A stretch of 64,000 bases of DNA, taken from Micropterix aruncella (lineage: Eukaryota > Arthropoda > Insecta > Lepidoptera > Micropterigidae). The notes beneath the pieces are model-generated. The model was not told where the DNA came from and made no database searches. It saw nothing but the letters and a program-made list of their open reading frames with translations. Shown here piece after piece: positions 21,051 to 34,313 of the stretch. The stretch's first letter is position 1, and each line of letters begins with the position of its first letter. A program made the translations under genes and the position numbers. The stretch covers positions 62,001-126,000 of the forward strand of contig CALYMY010000086.1 in assembly GCA_944548615.1 (NCBI GenBank), written 5' to 3'.

Positions 21051-21921
21051 CCGATTTGATGTTCGCTGATGATAGCGCCGTTTTCGCCGACACTGATGCC
21101 GAAGCAACGGACATTTTATACGACATATCCGGAATTGCTCAATCATATGGATTGAAAATCAATGCGGATAAGACCAAAGTGCTCACTACGGACGGTTCGA
21201 AGGCCAGCGTTTACCTCGATGGAACCCAAATCGAACAGGTCCCACAATTCAAGTATTTAGGATCGTTGGTTACGGAAAAGAAAGTGGCTTCGACGGCCGA
21301 TGTCCATAGCCGGATCGGTCAGGCAACAGCAACATTCGCCTCGCTCAAGTGGTGCATATGGAAGCGAATGAATATTACCATCAAAACCAAAGTACGACTA
21401 TACCGAACGTTGGTTCTTCCCATTCTTCTTTATGGATCGGAAACGTGGACGTTACTACAATCGGACCTCAAAAAGTTCGAAGTCTTCCAAATGCGATGCT
21501 TGAGGCAGATTCTCGGTGTCTCACTCCGCGACCGAATTCGAAACGAGACCATTAGAGAAAGATGCGATCTAGTAACAACGATCGAAGAAGAAGTACAAAA
21601 ACGTCGACTACGATGGTTCGGCCATGTTTGCCGAATGAACGACAATCGCTTGCCATGTAAACTTCTTTGGCGAGACCGTCCGACAGAATGGAGAATTCAG
21701 CGATCGGCACCGAAGAAAACCTGGCTAAATACCATCAAAGACGACCTTAAAAATCAACGATTGTCGGCTAGGGATGCTCGAGACGTGGCAAAAAATCGTC
21801 AAGAATGGAAGCGAATCGTGAATGGAGTACGATATCCAGCGGCACCGACAGCAGCGTATTGGCTGCGAGGGCGACCCCCTCCCCAATCGCCGGCTACGGA
21901 ATAAATAATAATAATAATAAA
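20991..21921 (+). mobile_element. RTE-type non-LTR retrotransposon, 5'-truncated, copy 2
   Basis: 931 bp on the plus strand, bounded by a perfect 14-bp target duplication. It starts abruptly within the RT region, just before ATGCGGAGAGC, and ends with stop codon TAA fused to an ATA/TAA-rich tail (21902-21921). It is shorter at the 5' end than copy 1. In the shared region I noticed one base difference (CATAACCG here, CATAATCG in copy 1). These are the marks of target-primed reverse transcription by a recently active element. Confidence 0.92.
20993..21904 (+). pseudogene. Reverse transcriptase C-terminal fragment (RTE-like), 303 residues
   Basis: It covers the RT from just after motif B to the natural stop: MRRAFDGRRG, FADD catalytic motif C, motif D (GLKINADKTKVL), motif E (FKYLGSLV), the thumb and the RRLRWFGHVCRM tail, ending PATE. 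With motifs A and B missing it cannot be catalytic. The first ATG is internal to the parent protein, not a true start. The frame is otherwise undamaged, which points to a young insertion. Confidence 0.88.
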
Positions 21922-21935
21922 TAAACAACCTACGG
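21922..21935. repeat. Target-site duplication of RTE copy 2 (right)
   Basis: TAAACAACCTACGG, identical to 20977-20990. The host exon resumes with AAAGAG|GTACGT. Confidence 0.93.
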
Positions 21936-21953
21936 AAAGAGGTACGTGACAAG

Positions 21954-23628
21954 GACGAGGGAACTCCTCAACGGTCAACCGTAGAGACGTGAAATTTGGT
22001 ATAGGCATTCCATTATGATGGCAATTACTAAGTTCCACCATGACATGGCTGCTGCACCCAGGGTTGGCTCCCGACGAGGGAACTCCTCAACGGTCAACCC
22101 TAGAGACGTGAAATTTGTTATAGCCATTCCATTATGATGGCAATTACTAAGTTCCACCATGACATGGCTGCTGCACCCAGGGTTGGCTCCCGACGAGGGA
22201 ACTCCTCAACGGTCAACCGTAGAGACGTGAAATTTGGTATAGGCATTCCATTATGATGGCAATTTCTAAGTTCCACCATGACATCGCTGCTGCACCCAGG
22301 GTTGGCTCCCGACGAGGAAACTCCTCAACGGTCAACCGTAGAGACGTGAAATTTGGTATAGGCATTCCATTATGATGGCAATTTCTAAGTTCCACCATGA
22401 CATCGCTGCTGCACCCAGGGTTGGCTCCCGACGAGGAAACTCCTCAACGGTCAACCGTAGAGACGTGAAATTTGGTATAGGCATTCCATTATGATGGCAA
22501 TTTCTAAGTTCCACCATGACATCGCTGCTGCACCCAGGGTTGGCTCCCGACGAGGAAACTCCTCAACGGTCAACCGTAGAGACGTGAAATTTGGTATAGG
22601 CATTCCATTATGATGGCAATTACTAAGTTCCACCATGACATGGCTGCTGCATCCAGGGTTGGCTCCCGACGAGGGAACTCCTCAACGGTCAACCGTAGAG
22701 ACGTGAAATTTGGTATAGGCATTCCATTATGATGGCAATTACTAAGTTCCACCATGACATGGCTGCTGCACCCAGGGTTGGCTCCCGACGAGGGAACTCC
22801 TCAACGGTCAACCGTAGAGACGTGAAATTTGGTATAGGCATTCCATTATGATGGCAATTTCTAAGTTCCACCATGACATCGCTGCTGCACCCAGGGTTGG
22901 CTCCCGACGAGGAAACTCCTCAACGGTCAACCGTAGAGACGTGAAATTTGGTATAGGCATTCCATTATGATGGCAATTACTAAGTTCCACCATGACATGG
23001 CTGCTGCATCCAGGGTTGGCTCCCGACGAGGGAACTCCTCAACGGTCAACCGTAGAGACGTGAAATTTGGTATAGGCATTCCATTATGATGGCAATTACT
23101 AAGTTCCACCATGACATGGCTGCTGCACCCAGGGTTGGCTCCCGACGAGGGAACTCCTCAACGGTCAACCGTAGAGACGTGAAATTTGGTATAGGCATTC
23201 CGTTATGATGGCAATTTCTAAGTTCCACCATGACATGGCTGCTGCACCCAGGGTTGGCTCCCGACGAGGGAACTCCTCAACGGTCAACCGTAGAGACGTG
23301 AAATTTGGTATAGGCATTCCATTATTATGGCAATTTCTAAGTTCCACCATGACATCGCTGCTGCACCCAGGGTTGGCTCCCGACGAGGAAACTCCTCAAC
23401 GGTCAACCGTAGAGACGTGAAATTTGGTATAGGCATTCCATTATGATGGCAATTACTAAGTTCCACCATGACATGGCTGCTGCACCCAGGGTTGGCTCCC
23501 GACGAGGGAACTCCTCAACGGTCAACCGTAGAGACGTGAAATTTGGTATAGGCATTCCATTATGATGGCAATTACTAAGTTCCACCATGACATGGCTGCT
23601 GCACCCAGGGTTGGCTCCCGACGAGGGA
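21954..23628. repeat. A array 7 (14 x 119 bp + 9)
   Basis: The same monomer order appears in A array 8 at offset 3612. Three TTTC/CATCG monomers in a row are followed by two rounds of the three-monomer pattern. Confidence 0.96.
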
Positions 23629-24845
23629 AGCTTCATTTTGAACATAGAAATTGTTATGAAAAAATCACATTTTTCGAAATAAATCGAGATAGAGTAAACC
23701 TACCGCGTTGCGGACTTTGGAGAGATCGACACCCCGCTTAAGCTCTACAAAATGGCATTTTTGAAATTTTGACATTTTGAAAATTTTTATATAGAATTTC
23801 ATTTTAAACATAGAAATTATAATGAAAAAATCACATTTTTCGAAAAAGATCGTGATAGAGTAAACCTATAGCGTTACGACGTTCGGACAGAACGACGGCC
23901 TTGGTATTCTCTTCGAAATGGCATTTTCGAAATTTTGACATTTTGAAATTTTTTATATAAACTTTCATTTTGAACATAGAAATTGTTATGAATAAATGAC
24001 ATTTTTCAAAAAAGACCGTGATAGAGTAAATTAAACGCGTTACAGTGTTCCGGCAGAACGAAGGCCTTTGAAATCTCTACGAAATGGCATTTTCGAAATT
24101 TTGACATTTTGAAATTTTTTATACAAACTTTCATTTTGAACATAGAAATTGTTATGAATAAATGTCATTTTTCGAAAAAGACTGTGATAGAGTAAATCAA
24201 ACGCGTTACGGTGTTCGGACAGAACGAAGGCCTTTGAAAACTCTACGAAATGGCATTTTCGAAATTTTGACATTTTGAAATATTTTATATAAACTTTCAT
24301 TTTGAACATAGAAATTGTTATGAAAAAATCACATTTTTCACAAAAGAACGAGATAGAGTAAATAAAACGCGTTACGGTGTTTGGACAGAACGAAGGCCTT
24401 TGAAATCTCTACGAAATGGCATTTTCGAAATTTTGACATTTTGAATTTTTTTATATAAACTTTCATTTTGAACATAGAAATTGTTATGAATAAATGTCAT
24501 TTTTCGAAAAAGACCGTGATAGAGTAAATAAAACGCGTTACGGTGTTCGGACAGAACGAAGGCCTTTGAAATCTCTACGAAATGGCATTTTCGAAATTTT
24601 GACATTTTGAAATTTTTTATACAAACTTTCATTTTGGACATAGAAATTGTTATGAATAAATGTCATTTTTCGAAAAAGACCGTGATAGAGTAAATCAAAC
24701 GCGTTACGTTGTTCGGGCAGAACGAAGGCCTTTGAAATCTCTACGAAATGGCATTTTCGAAATTTTGACATTTTGAAATTTTTTATATAAACTTTCATTT
24801 TGAACATAGAAATTGTTATGAAAAAATCACATTTTTCGAAATAAA
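23629..24845. repeat. B array 7 (7 x 166 bp + 55)
   Basis: Shares TACGACGTTCGG and TTTTGAATTTTTTT with B array 6, so units 6-7 and 7-8 are recent copies of each other. Confidence 0.96.
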
Positions 24846-24858
24846 TTGGCTCCCGACG

Positions 24859-25565
24859 TTTGAGGGCTATTTCGCTAAAAGGCATCAATTATAGTCCTCC
24901 CTGTTTATTATTATCTAATAGAGTTTTGCTTTGCGCATCTAACGCTTCTTTTAATTTTCAAATCTGATTAATATTAACGGAATTATAGACGATTTAATAT
25001 CTGTATAGGTATATTGATTTATCGATTTAACGGTTTTGTTTCCATAGTAACGAGCTCGGGCGGTGGCCCGACTCGCAATAGAATATTTATCGATTTAACG
25101 ATTTCTGTTTCTATGGTAACTTCAGCCCTCGTCATACTTGCAAAAGTTTATTTATCGATTTTACGATTTTTGTTTTCAATAGTAGCGATCCGAGCCAAGG
25201 GAGTTTTAGTATTTTTCCCGCGGCTTCGTTTAATAAATTAAATATTATATTCTTTATTTTATCATATACACACAAGCGAGGTGTCAAAAGATAGGGTTTT
25301 AGAACGCTTTTCATTTCATTGCTTCTGCTTTTTATCTCGTCTTCTTCTTCTTCTTTAATTACTTTTCAATACTATTTAATCTGTGCTTTTTCATTTTCAT
25401 TTTCAGTGCCTTTGATCAACGAGAAGAGACAATATGGAGACCACAGAAATAGAAGTGCCGTTTCGGAATTTCGAAGAAATACCGGAACGAGCCAGAGATA
25501 TTGCCCGCGAGGCGTTAAACGAATTAAAAGGAGTAAACAACCTACGGAAAGAGGTACGTGACAAG
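24859..25565 (+). repeat. Module C8 (empty-site counterpart of C7)
   Basis: Uninterrupted GTAAACAACCTACGGAAAGA shows the target before the RTE copy 2 insertion. TCTTTAATTAC tract. Confidence 0.93.
25434..25553 (+). CDS. Candidate first coding exon, copy 8
   Basis: Intact 40-codon frame with GTACGTGAC donor; exon 25407-25553. Read-through would stop at 25604. Confidence 0.42.
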
Positions 25566-27240
25566 GACGAGGGAACTCCTCAACGGTCAACCGTAGAGAC
25601 GTGAAATTTGGTATAGGCATTCCATTATGATGGCAATTACTAAGTTCCACCATGACATGGCTGCTGCACCCAGGGTTGGCTCCCGACGAGGGAACTCCTC
25701 AACGGTCAACCCTAGAGACGTGAAATTTGTTATAGCCATTCCATTATGATGGCAATTACTAAGTTCCACCATGACATGGCTGCTGCACCCAGGGTTGGCT
25801 CCCGACGAGGGAACTCCTCAACGGTCAACCGTAGAGACGTGAAATTTGGTATAGGCATTCCATTATGATGGCAATTTCTAAGTTCCACCATGACATCGCT
25901 GCTGCACCCAGGGTTGGCTCCCGACGAGGAAACTCCTCAACGGTCAACCGTAGAGACGTGAAATTTGGTATAGGCATTCCATTATGATGGCAATTTCTAA
26001 GTTCCACCATGACATCGCTGCTGCACCCAGGGTTGGCTCCCGACGAGGAAACTCCTCAACGGTCAACCGTAGAGACGTGAAATTTGGTATAGGCATTCCA
26101 TTATGATGGCAATTTCTAAGTTCCACCATGACATCGCTGCTGCACCCAGGGTTGGCTCCCGACGAGGAAACTCCTCAACGGTCAACCGTAGAGACGTGAA
26201 ATTTGGTATAGGCATTCCATTATGATGGCAATTACTAAGTTCCACCATGACATGGCTGCTGCATCCAGGGTTGGCTCCCGACGAGGGAACTCCTCAACGG
26301 TCAACCGTAGAGACGTGAAATTTGGTATAGGCATTCCATTATGATGGCAATTACTAAGTTCCACCATGACATGGCTGCTGCACCCAGGGTTGGCTCCCGA
26401 CGAGGGAACTCCTCAACGGTCAACCGTAGAGACGTGAAATTTGGTATAGGCATTCCATTATGATGGCAATTTCTAAGTTCCACCATGACATCGCTGCTGC
26501 ACCCAGGGTTGGCTCCCGACGAGGAAACTCCTCAACGGTCAACCGTAGAGACGTGAAATTTGGTATAGGCATTCCATTATGATGGCAATTACTAAGTTCC
26601 ACCATGACATGGCTGCTGCATCCAGGGTTGGCTCCCGACGAGGGAACTCCTCAACGGTCAACCGTAGAGACGTGAAATTTGGTATAGGCATTCCATTATG
26701 ATGGCAATTACTAAGTTCCACCATGACATGGCTGCTGCACCCAGGGTTGGCTCCCGACGAGGGAACTCCTCAACGGTCAACCGTAGAGACGTGAAATTTG
26801 GTATAGGCATTCCGTTATGATGGCAATTTCTAAGTTCCACCATGACATGGCTGCTGCACCCAGGGTTGGCTCCCGACGAGGGAACTCCTCAACGGTCAAC
26901 CGTAGAGACGTGAAATTTGGTATAGGCATTCCATTATTATGGCAATTTCTAAGTTCCACCATGACATCGCTGCTGCACCCAGGGTTGGCTCCCGACGAGG
27001 AAACTCCTCAACGGTCAACCGTAGAGACGTGAAATTTGGTATAGGCATTCCATTATGATGGCAATTACTAAGTTCCACCATGACATGGCTGCTGCACCCA
27101 GGGTTGGCTCCCGACGAGGGAACTCCTCAACGGTCAACCGTAGAGACGTGAAATTTGGTATAGGCATTCCATTATGATGGCAATTACTAAGTTCCACCAT
27201 GACATGGCTGCTGCACCCAGGGTTGGCTCCCGACGAGGGA
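25566..27240. repeat. A array 8 (14 x 119 bp + 9)
   Basis: Same monomer order as A array 7, including CCGTTATG (26812) and CCATTATTATGG (26931). Confidence 0.96.
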
Positions 27241-28623
27241 AGCTTCATTTTGAACATAGAAATTGTTATGAAAAAATCACATTTTTCGAAATAAATCGAG
27301 ATAGAGTAAACCTACCGCGTTGCGGACTTTGGAGAGATCGACACCCCGCTTAAGCTCTACAAAATGGCATTTTTGAAATTTTGACATTTTGAAAATTTTT
27401 ATATAGAATTTCATTTTAAACATAGAAATTATAATGAAAAAATCACATTTTTCGAAAAAGATCGTGATAGAGTAAACCTATAGCGTTACGGCGTTCGGAC
27501 AGAACGACGGCCTTGGTATTATCTTCGAAATGGCATTTTCGAAATTTTGACATTTTGAAATTTTTTATATAAACTTTCATTTTGAACATAGAAATTGTTA
27601 TGAATAAATGACATTTTTCAAAAAAGACCGTGATAGAGTAAATTAAACGCGTTACAGTGTTCCGGCAGAACGAAGGCCTTTGAAATCTCTACGAAATGGC
27701 ATTTTCGAAATTTTGACATTTTGAAATTTTTTATACAAACTTTCATTTTGAACATAGAAATTGTTATGAATAAATGTCATTTTTCGAAAAAGACTGTGAT
27801 AGAGTAAATCAAACGCGTTACGGTGTTCGGACAGAACGAAGGCCTTTGAAAACTCTACGAAATGGCATTTTCGAAATTTTGACATTTTGAAATATTTTAT
27901 ATAAACTTTCATTTTGAACATAGAAATTGTTATGAAAAAATCACATTTTTCACAAAAGAACGAGATAGAGTAAATAAAACGCGTTACGGTGTTTGGACAG
28001 AACGAAGGCCTTTGAAATCTCTACGAAATGGCATTTTCGAAATTTTGACATTTTGAAATTTTTTATATAAACTTTCATTTTGAACATAGAAATTGTTATG
28101 AATAAATGTCATTTTTCGAAAAAGACCGTGATAGAGTAAATAAAACGCGTTACGGTGTTCGGACAGAACGAAGGCCTTTGAAATCTCTACGAAATGGCAT
28201 TTTCGAAATTTTGACATTTTGAAATTTTTTATATAAACTTTCATTTTGAACATAGAAATTGTTATGAATAAATGTCATTTTTCGAAAAAGACCGTGATAG
28301 AGTAAATAAAACGCGTTACGGTGTTCGGACAGAACGAAGGCCTTTGAAATCTCTACGAAATGGCATTTTCGAAATTTTGACATTTTGAAATTTTTTATAC
28401 AAACTTTCATTTTGGACATAGAAATTGTTATGAATAAATGTCATTTTTCGAAAAAGACCGTGATAGAGTAAATCAAACGCGTTACGTTGTTCGGGCAGAA
28501 CGAAGGCCTTTGAAATCTCTACGAAATGGCATTTTCGAAATTTTGACATTTTGAAATTTTTTATATAAACTTTCATTTTGAACATAGAAATTGTTATGAA
28601 AAAATCACATTTTTCGAAATAAA
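27241..28623. repeat. B array 8 (8 x 166 bp + 55)
   Basis: One monomer longer than standard. Two adjacent monomers ending TATATAAACTTTC near 28060 and 28225 look like a duplicated monomer. Private GGTATTATCTTCG near 27515. Confidence 0.96.
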
Positions 28624-28636
28624 TTGGCTCCCGACG

Positions 28637-29343
28637 TTTGAGGGCTATTTCGCTAAAAGGCATCAATTATAGTCCTCCCTGTTTATTATTATCTAATAGA
28701 GTTTTGCTTTGCGCATCTAACGCTTCTTTTAATTTTCAAATCTGATTAATATTAACGGAATTATAGACGATTTAATATCTGTATAGGTATATTGATTTAT
28801 CGATTTAACGGTTTTGTTTCCATAGTAACGAGCTCGGGCGGTGGCCCGACTCGCAATAGAATATTTATCGATTTAACGATTTCTGTTTCTATGGTAACTT
28901 CAGCCCTCGTCATACTTGCAAAAGTTTATTTATCGATTTTACGATTTTTGTTTTCAATAGTAGCGATCCGAGCCAAGGGAGTTTTAGTATTTTTCCCGCG
29001 GCTTCGTTTAATAAATTAAATATTATATTCTTTATTTTATCATATACACACAAGCGAGGTGTCAAAAGATAGGGTTTTAGAACGCTTTTCATTTCATTGC
29101 TTCTGCTTTTTATCTCGTCTTCTTCTTCTTCTTTAATTACTTTTCAATACTATTTAATCTGTGCTTTTTCATTTTCATTTTCAGTGCCTTTGATCAACGA
29201 GAAGAGACAATATGGAGACCACAGAAATAGAAGTGCCGTTTCGGAATTTCGAAGAAATACCGGAACGAGCCAGAGATATTGCCCGCGAGGCGTTAAACGA
29301 ATTAAAAGGAGTAAACAACCTACGGAAAGAGGTACGTGACAAG
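28637..29343 (+). repeat. Module C9
   Basis: Standard 707-bp copy with the TCTTTAATTAC tract. Confidence 0.93.
29212..29331 (+). CDS. Candidate first coding exon, copy 9
   Basis: Intact 40-codon frame with GTACGTGAC donor; exon 29185-29331. Read-through would stop at 29382. Confidence 0.42.
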
Positions 29344-30661
29344 GACGAGGGAACTCCTCAACGGTCAACCGTAGAGACGTGAAATTTGGTATAGGCATTC
29401 CATTATGATGGCAATTACTAAGTTCCACCATGACATGGCTGCTGCACCCAGGGTTGGCTCCCGACGAGGGAACTCCTCAACGGTCAACCCTAGAGACGTG
29501 AAATTTGTTATAGCCATTCCATTATGATGGCAATTACTAAGTTCCACCATGACATGGCTGCTGCACCCAGGGTTGGCTCCCGACGAGGGAACTCCTCAAC
29601 GGTCAACCGTAGAGACGTGAAATTTGGTATAGGCATTCCATTATGATGGCAATTTCTAAGTTCCACCATGACATCGCTGCTGCACCCAGGGTTGGCTCCC
29701 GACGAGGAAACTCCTCAACGGTCAACCGTAGAGACGTGAAATTTGGTATAGGCATTCCATTATGATGGCAATTACTAAGTTCCACCATGACATGGCTGCT
29801 GCACCCAGGGTTGGCTCCCGACGAGGGAACTCCTCAACGGTCAACCGTAGAGACGTGAAATTTGGTATAGGCATTCCATTATGATGGCAATTTCTAAGTT
29901 CCACCATGACATCGCTGCTGCACCCAGGGTTGGCTCCCGACGAGGAAACTCCTCAACGGTCAACCGTAGAGACGTGAAATTTGGTATAGGCATTCCATTA
30001 TGATGGCAATTACTAAGTTCCACCATGACATGGCTGCTGCATCCAGGGTTGGCTCCCGACGAGGGAACTCCTCAACGGTCAACCGTAGAGACGTGAAATT
30101 TGGTATAGGCATTCCATTATGATGGCAATTACTAAGTTCCACCATGACATGGCTGCTGCACCCAGGGTTGGCTCCCGACGAGGGAACTCCTCAACGGTCA
30201 ACCGTAGAGACGTGAAATTTGGTATAGGCATTCCATTATGATGGCAATTTCTAAGTTCCACCATGACATGGCTGCTGCACCCAGGGTTGGCTCCCGACGA
30301 GGGAACTCCTCAACGGTCAACCGTAGAGACGTGAAATTTGGTATAGGCATTCCATTATTATGGCAATTTCTAAGTTCCACCATGACATCGCTGCTGCACC
30401 CAGGGTTGGCTCCCGACGAGGAAACTCCTCAACGGTCAACCGTAGAGACGTGAAATTTGGTATAGGCATTCCATTATGATGGCAATTACTAAGTTCCACC
30501 ATGACATGGCTGCTGCACCCAGGGTTGGCTCCCGACGAGGGAACTCCTCAACGGTCAACCGTAGAGACGTGAAATTTGGTATAGGCATTCCATTATGATG
30601 GCAATTACTAAGTTCCACCATGACATGGCTGCTGCACCCAGGGTTGGCTCCCGACGAGGGA
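29344..30661. repeat. A array 9 (11 x 119 bp + 9)
   Basis: The right end (CCATTATTATGG monomer, then two TTAC monomers) is as in most arrays. The middle is shorter than in arrays 7 and 8. Confidence 0.96.
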
Positions 30662-31878
30662 AGCTTCATTTTGAACATAGAAATTGTTATGAAAAAATCA
30701 CATTTTTCGAAATAAATCGAGATAGAGTAAACCTACCGCGTTGCGGACTTTGGAGAGATCGACACCCCGCTTAAGCTCTACAAAATGGCATTTTTGAAAT
30801 TTTGACATTTTGAAAATTTTTATATAGAATTTCATTTTAAACATAGAAATTATAATGAAAAAATCACATTTTTCGAAAAAGATCGTGATAGAGTAAACCT
30901 ATAGCGTTACGGCGTTCGGACAGAACGACGGCCTTGGTATTCTCTTCGAAATGGCATTTTCGAAATTTTGACATTTTGAAATTTTTTATATAAACTTTCA
31001 TTTTGAACATAGAAATTGTTATGAATAAATGACATTTTTCAAAAAAGACCGTGATAGAGTAAATTAAACGCGTTACGGTGTTCCGGCAGAACGAAGGCCT
31101 TTGAAATCTCTACGAAATGGCATTTTCGAAATTTTGACATTTTGAAATTTTTTATACAAACTTTCATTTTGAACATAGAAATTGTTATGAATAAATGTCA
31201 TTTTTCGAAAAAGACCGTGATAGAGTAAATCAAACGCGTTACGGTGTTCGGACAGAACGAAGGCCTTTGAAAACTCTACGAAATGGCATTTTCGAAATTT
31301 TGACATTTTGAAATATTTTATATAAACTTTCATTTTGAACATAGAAATTGTTATGAAAAAATCACATTTTTCACAAAAGAACGAGATAGAGTAAATAAAA
31401 CGCGTTACGGTGTTTGGACAGAACGAAGGCCTTTGAAATCTCTATGAAATGGCATTTTCGAAATTTTGACATTTTGAAATTTTTTATATAAACTTTCATT
31501 TTGAACATAGAAATTGTTATGAATAAATGTCATTTTTCGAAAAAGACCGTGATAGAGTAAATAAAACGCGTTACGGTGTTCGGACAGAACGAAGGCCTTT
31601 GAAATCTCTACGAAATGGCATTTTCGAAATTTTGACATTTTGAAATTTTTTATACAAACTTTCATTTTGGACATAGAAATTGTTATGAATAAATGTCATT
31701 TTTCGAAAAAGACCGTGATAGAGTAAATCAAACGCGTTACGTTGTTCGGGCAGAACGAAGGCCTTTGAAATCTCTACGAAATGGCATTTTCGAAATTTTG
31801 ACATTTTGAAATTTTTTATATAAACTTTCATTTTGAACATAGAAATTGTTATGAAAAAATCACATTTTTCGAAATAAA
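30662..31878. repeat. B array 9 (7 x 166 bp + 55)
   Basis: Private CTCTATGAAATGG near 31440. Confidence 0.96.
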
Positions 31879-31891
31879 TTGGCTCCCGACG

Positions 31892-32598
31892 TTTGAGGGC
31901 TATTTCGCTAAAAGGCATCAATTATAGTCCTCCCTGTTTATTATTATCTAATAGAGTTTTGCTTTGCGCATCTAACGCTTCTTTTAATTTTCAAATCTGA
32001 TTAATATTAACGGAATTATAGACGATTTAATATCTGTATAGGTATATTGATTTATCGATTTAACGGTTTTGTTTCCATAGTAACGAGCTCGGGCGGTGGC
32101 CCGACTCGCAATAGAATATTTATCGATTTAACGATTTCTGTTTCTATGGTAACTTCAGCCCTCGTCATACTTGCAAAAGTTTATTTATCGATTTTACGAT
32201 TTTTGTTTTCAATAGTAGCGATCCGAGCCAAGGGAGTTTTAGTATTTTTCCCGCGGCTTCGTTTAATAAATTAAATATTATATTCTTTATTTTATCATAT
32301 ACACACAAGCGAGGTGTCAAAAGATAGGGTTTTAGAACGCTTTTCATTTCATTGCTTCTGCTTTTTATCTCGTCTTCTTCTTCTTCTTTAATTACTTTTC
32401 AATACTATTTAATCTGTGCTTTTTCATTTTCATTTTCAGTGCCTTTGATCAACGAGAAGAGACAATATGGAGACCACAGAAATAGAAGTGCCGTTTCGGA
32501 ATTTCGAAGAAATACCGGAACGAGCCAGAGATATTGCCCGCGAGGCGTTAAACGAATTAAAAGGAGTAAACAACCTACGGAAAGAGGTACGTGCCAAG
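31892..32598 (+). repeat. Module C10
   Basis: Standard 707-bp copy ending GTACGTGCCAAG instead of GTACGTGACAAG. Confidence 0.93.
32467..32586 (+). CDS. Candidate first coding exon, copy 10
   Basis: Intact 40-codon frame; exon 32440-32586, donor variant GTACGTGCC. Read-through would stop at 32637. Confidence 0.42.
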
Positions 32599-33083
32599 GA
32601 CGAGGGAACTCCTCAACGGTCAACCGTAGAGACGTGAAATTAGGTATAGGCATTCCATTATGATGGCAATTACTAAGTTCCACCATGACATGGCTGCTGC
32701 ACCCAGGGTTGGCTCCCGACGAGGGAACTCCTCAACGGTCAACCGTAGAGACGTGAAATTTGGTATAGGCATTCCATTATTATGGCAATTTCTAAGTTCC
32801 ACCATGACATCGCTGCTGCACCCAGGGTTGGCTCCCGACGAGGAAACTCCTCAACGGTCAACCGTAGAGACGTGAAATTTGGTATAGGCATTCCATTATG
32901 ATGGCAATTACTAAGTTCCACCATGACATGGCTGCTGCACCCAGGGTTGGCTCCCGACGAGGGAACTCCTCAACGGTCAACCGTAGAGACGTGAAATTTG
33001 GTATAGGCATTCCATTATGATGGCAATTACTAAGTTCCACCATGACATGGCTGCTGCACCCAGGGTTGGCTCCCGACGAGGGA
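32599..33083. repeat. A array 10 (4 x 119 bp + 9)
   Basis: Keeps only the first and the last monomer types of longer arrays. The first has GAAATTAGG, the second CCATTATTATGG. This fits loss of the middle by unequal exchange. Confidence 0.96.
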
Positions 33084-34300
33084 AGCTTCATTTTGAACAT
33101 AGAAATTGTTATGAAAAAATCACATTTTTCGAAATAAATCGAGATAGAGTAAACCTACCGCGTTGCGGACTTTGGAGAGATCGACACCCCGCTTAAGCTC
33201 TACAAAATGGCATTTTTGAAATTTTGACATTTTGAAAATTTTTATATAGAATTTCATTTTAAACATAGAAATTATAATGAAAAAATCACATTTTTCGAAA
33301 AAGATCGTGATAGAGTAAACCTATAGCGTTACGGCGTTCGGACAGAACGACGGCCTTGGTATTCTCTTCGAAATGGCATTTTCGAAATTTTGACATTTTG
33401 AAATTTTTTATATAAACTTTCATTTTGAACATAGAAATTGTTATGAATAAATGACATTTTTCAAAAAAGACCGTGATAGAGTAAATTAAACGCGTTACAG
33501 TGTTCCGGCAGAACGAAGGCCTTTGAAATCTCTACGAAATGGCATTTTCGAAATTTTGACATTTTGAAATTTTTTATACAAACTTTCATTTTGAACATAG
33601 AAATTGTTATGAATAAATGTCATTTTTCGAAAAAGACTGTGATAGAGTAAATCAAACGCGTTACGGTGTTCGGACAGAACGAAGGCCTTTGAAAACTCTA
33701 CGAAATGGCATTTTCGAAATTTTGACATTTTGAAATATTTTATATAAACTTTCATTTTGAACATAGAAATTGTTATGAAAAAATCACATTTTTCACAAAA
33801 GAACGAGATAGAGTAAATAAAACGCGTTACGGTGTTTGGACAGAACGAAGGCCTTTGAAATCTCTACGAAATGGCATTTTCGAAATTTTGACATTTTGAA
33901 ATTTTTTATATAAACTATCATTTTGAACATAGAAATTGTTATGAATAAATGTCATTTTTCGAAAAAGACCGTGATAGAGTAAATAAAACGCGTTACGGTG
34001 TTCGGACAGAACGAAGGCCTTTGAAATCTCTACGAAATGGCATTTTCGAAATTTTGACATTTTGAAATTTTTTATACAAACTTTCATTTTGGACATAGAA
34101 ATTGTTATGAATAAATGTCATTTTTCGAAAAAGACCGTGATAGAGTAAATCAAACGCGTTACGTTGTTCGGGCAGAACGAAGGCCTTTGAAATCTCTACG
34201 AAATGGCATTTTCGAAATTTTGACATTTTGAAATTTTTTATATAAACTTTCATTTTGAACATAGAAATTGTTATGAAAAAATCACATTTTTCGAAATAAA
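33084..34300. repeat. B array 10 (7 x 166 bp + 55)
   Basis: Carries AACTATCATTTTG near 33914, shared with B arrays 11 and 15. Confidence 0.96.
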
Positions 34301-34313
34301 TTGGCTCCCGACG

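Larger units (their letters stand above)
20302..21953 (+). repeat. Module C7, interrupted by an RTE insertion in the exon
   Basis: The left part is 20302-20990 and the right part 21936-21953. The 945 bases between are the retrotransposon plus a 14-bp target duplication. It has the TCTTTAATTAC tract. Confidence 0.93.
31892..34313. repeat. Tandemly duplicated whole unit, copy 1 (2422 bp)
   Basis: This unit (C, four A monomers, seven B monomers) and the next are the same length and share uncommon variants: GTACGTGCC at the splice donor, GAAATTAGG in the first A monomer, and AACTATCATTTTG in the B array. This indicates one recent duplication of a complete unit. Confidence 0.92.

Noticed and set aside
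20762..21904. 380-codon + strand frame that seems to fuse a host peptide to a reverse transcriptase
   Set aside because: It starts in the pyrimidine tract, crosses a likely intron end, uses a different exon frame from METTEIE and enters the RTE by insertion. It is a chance join.
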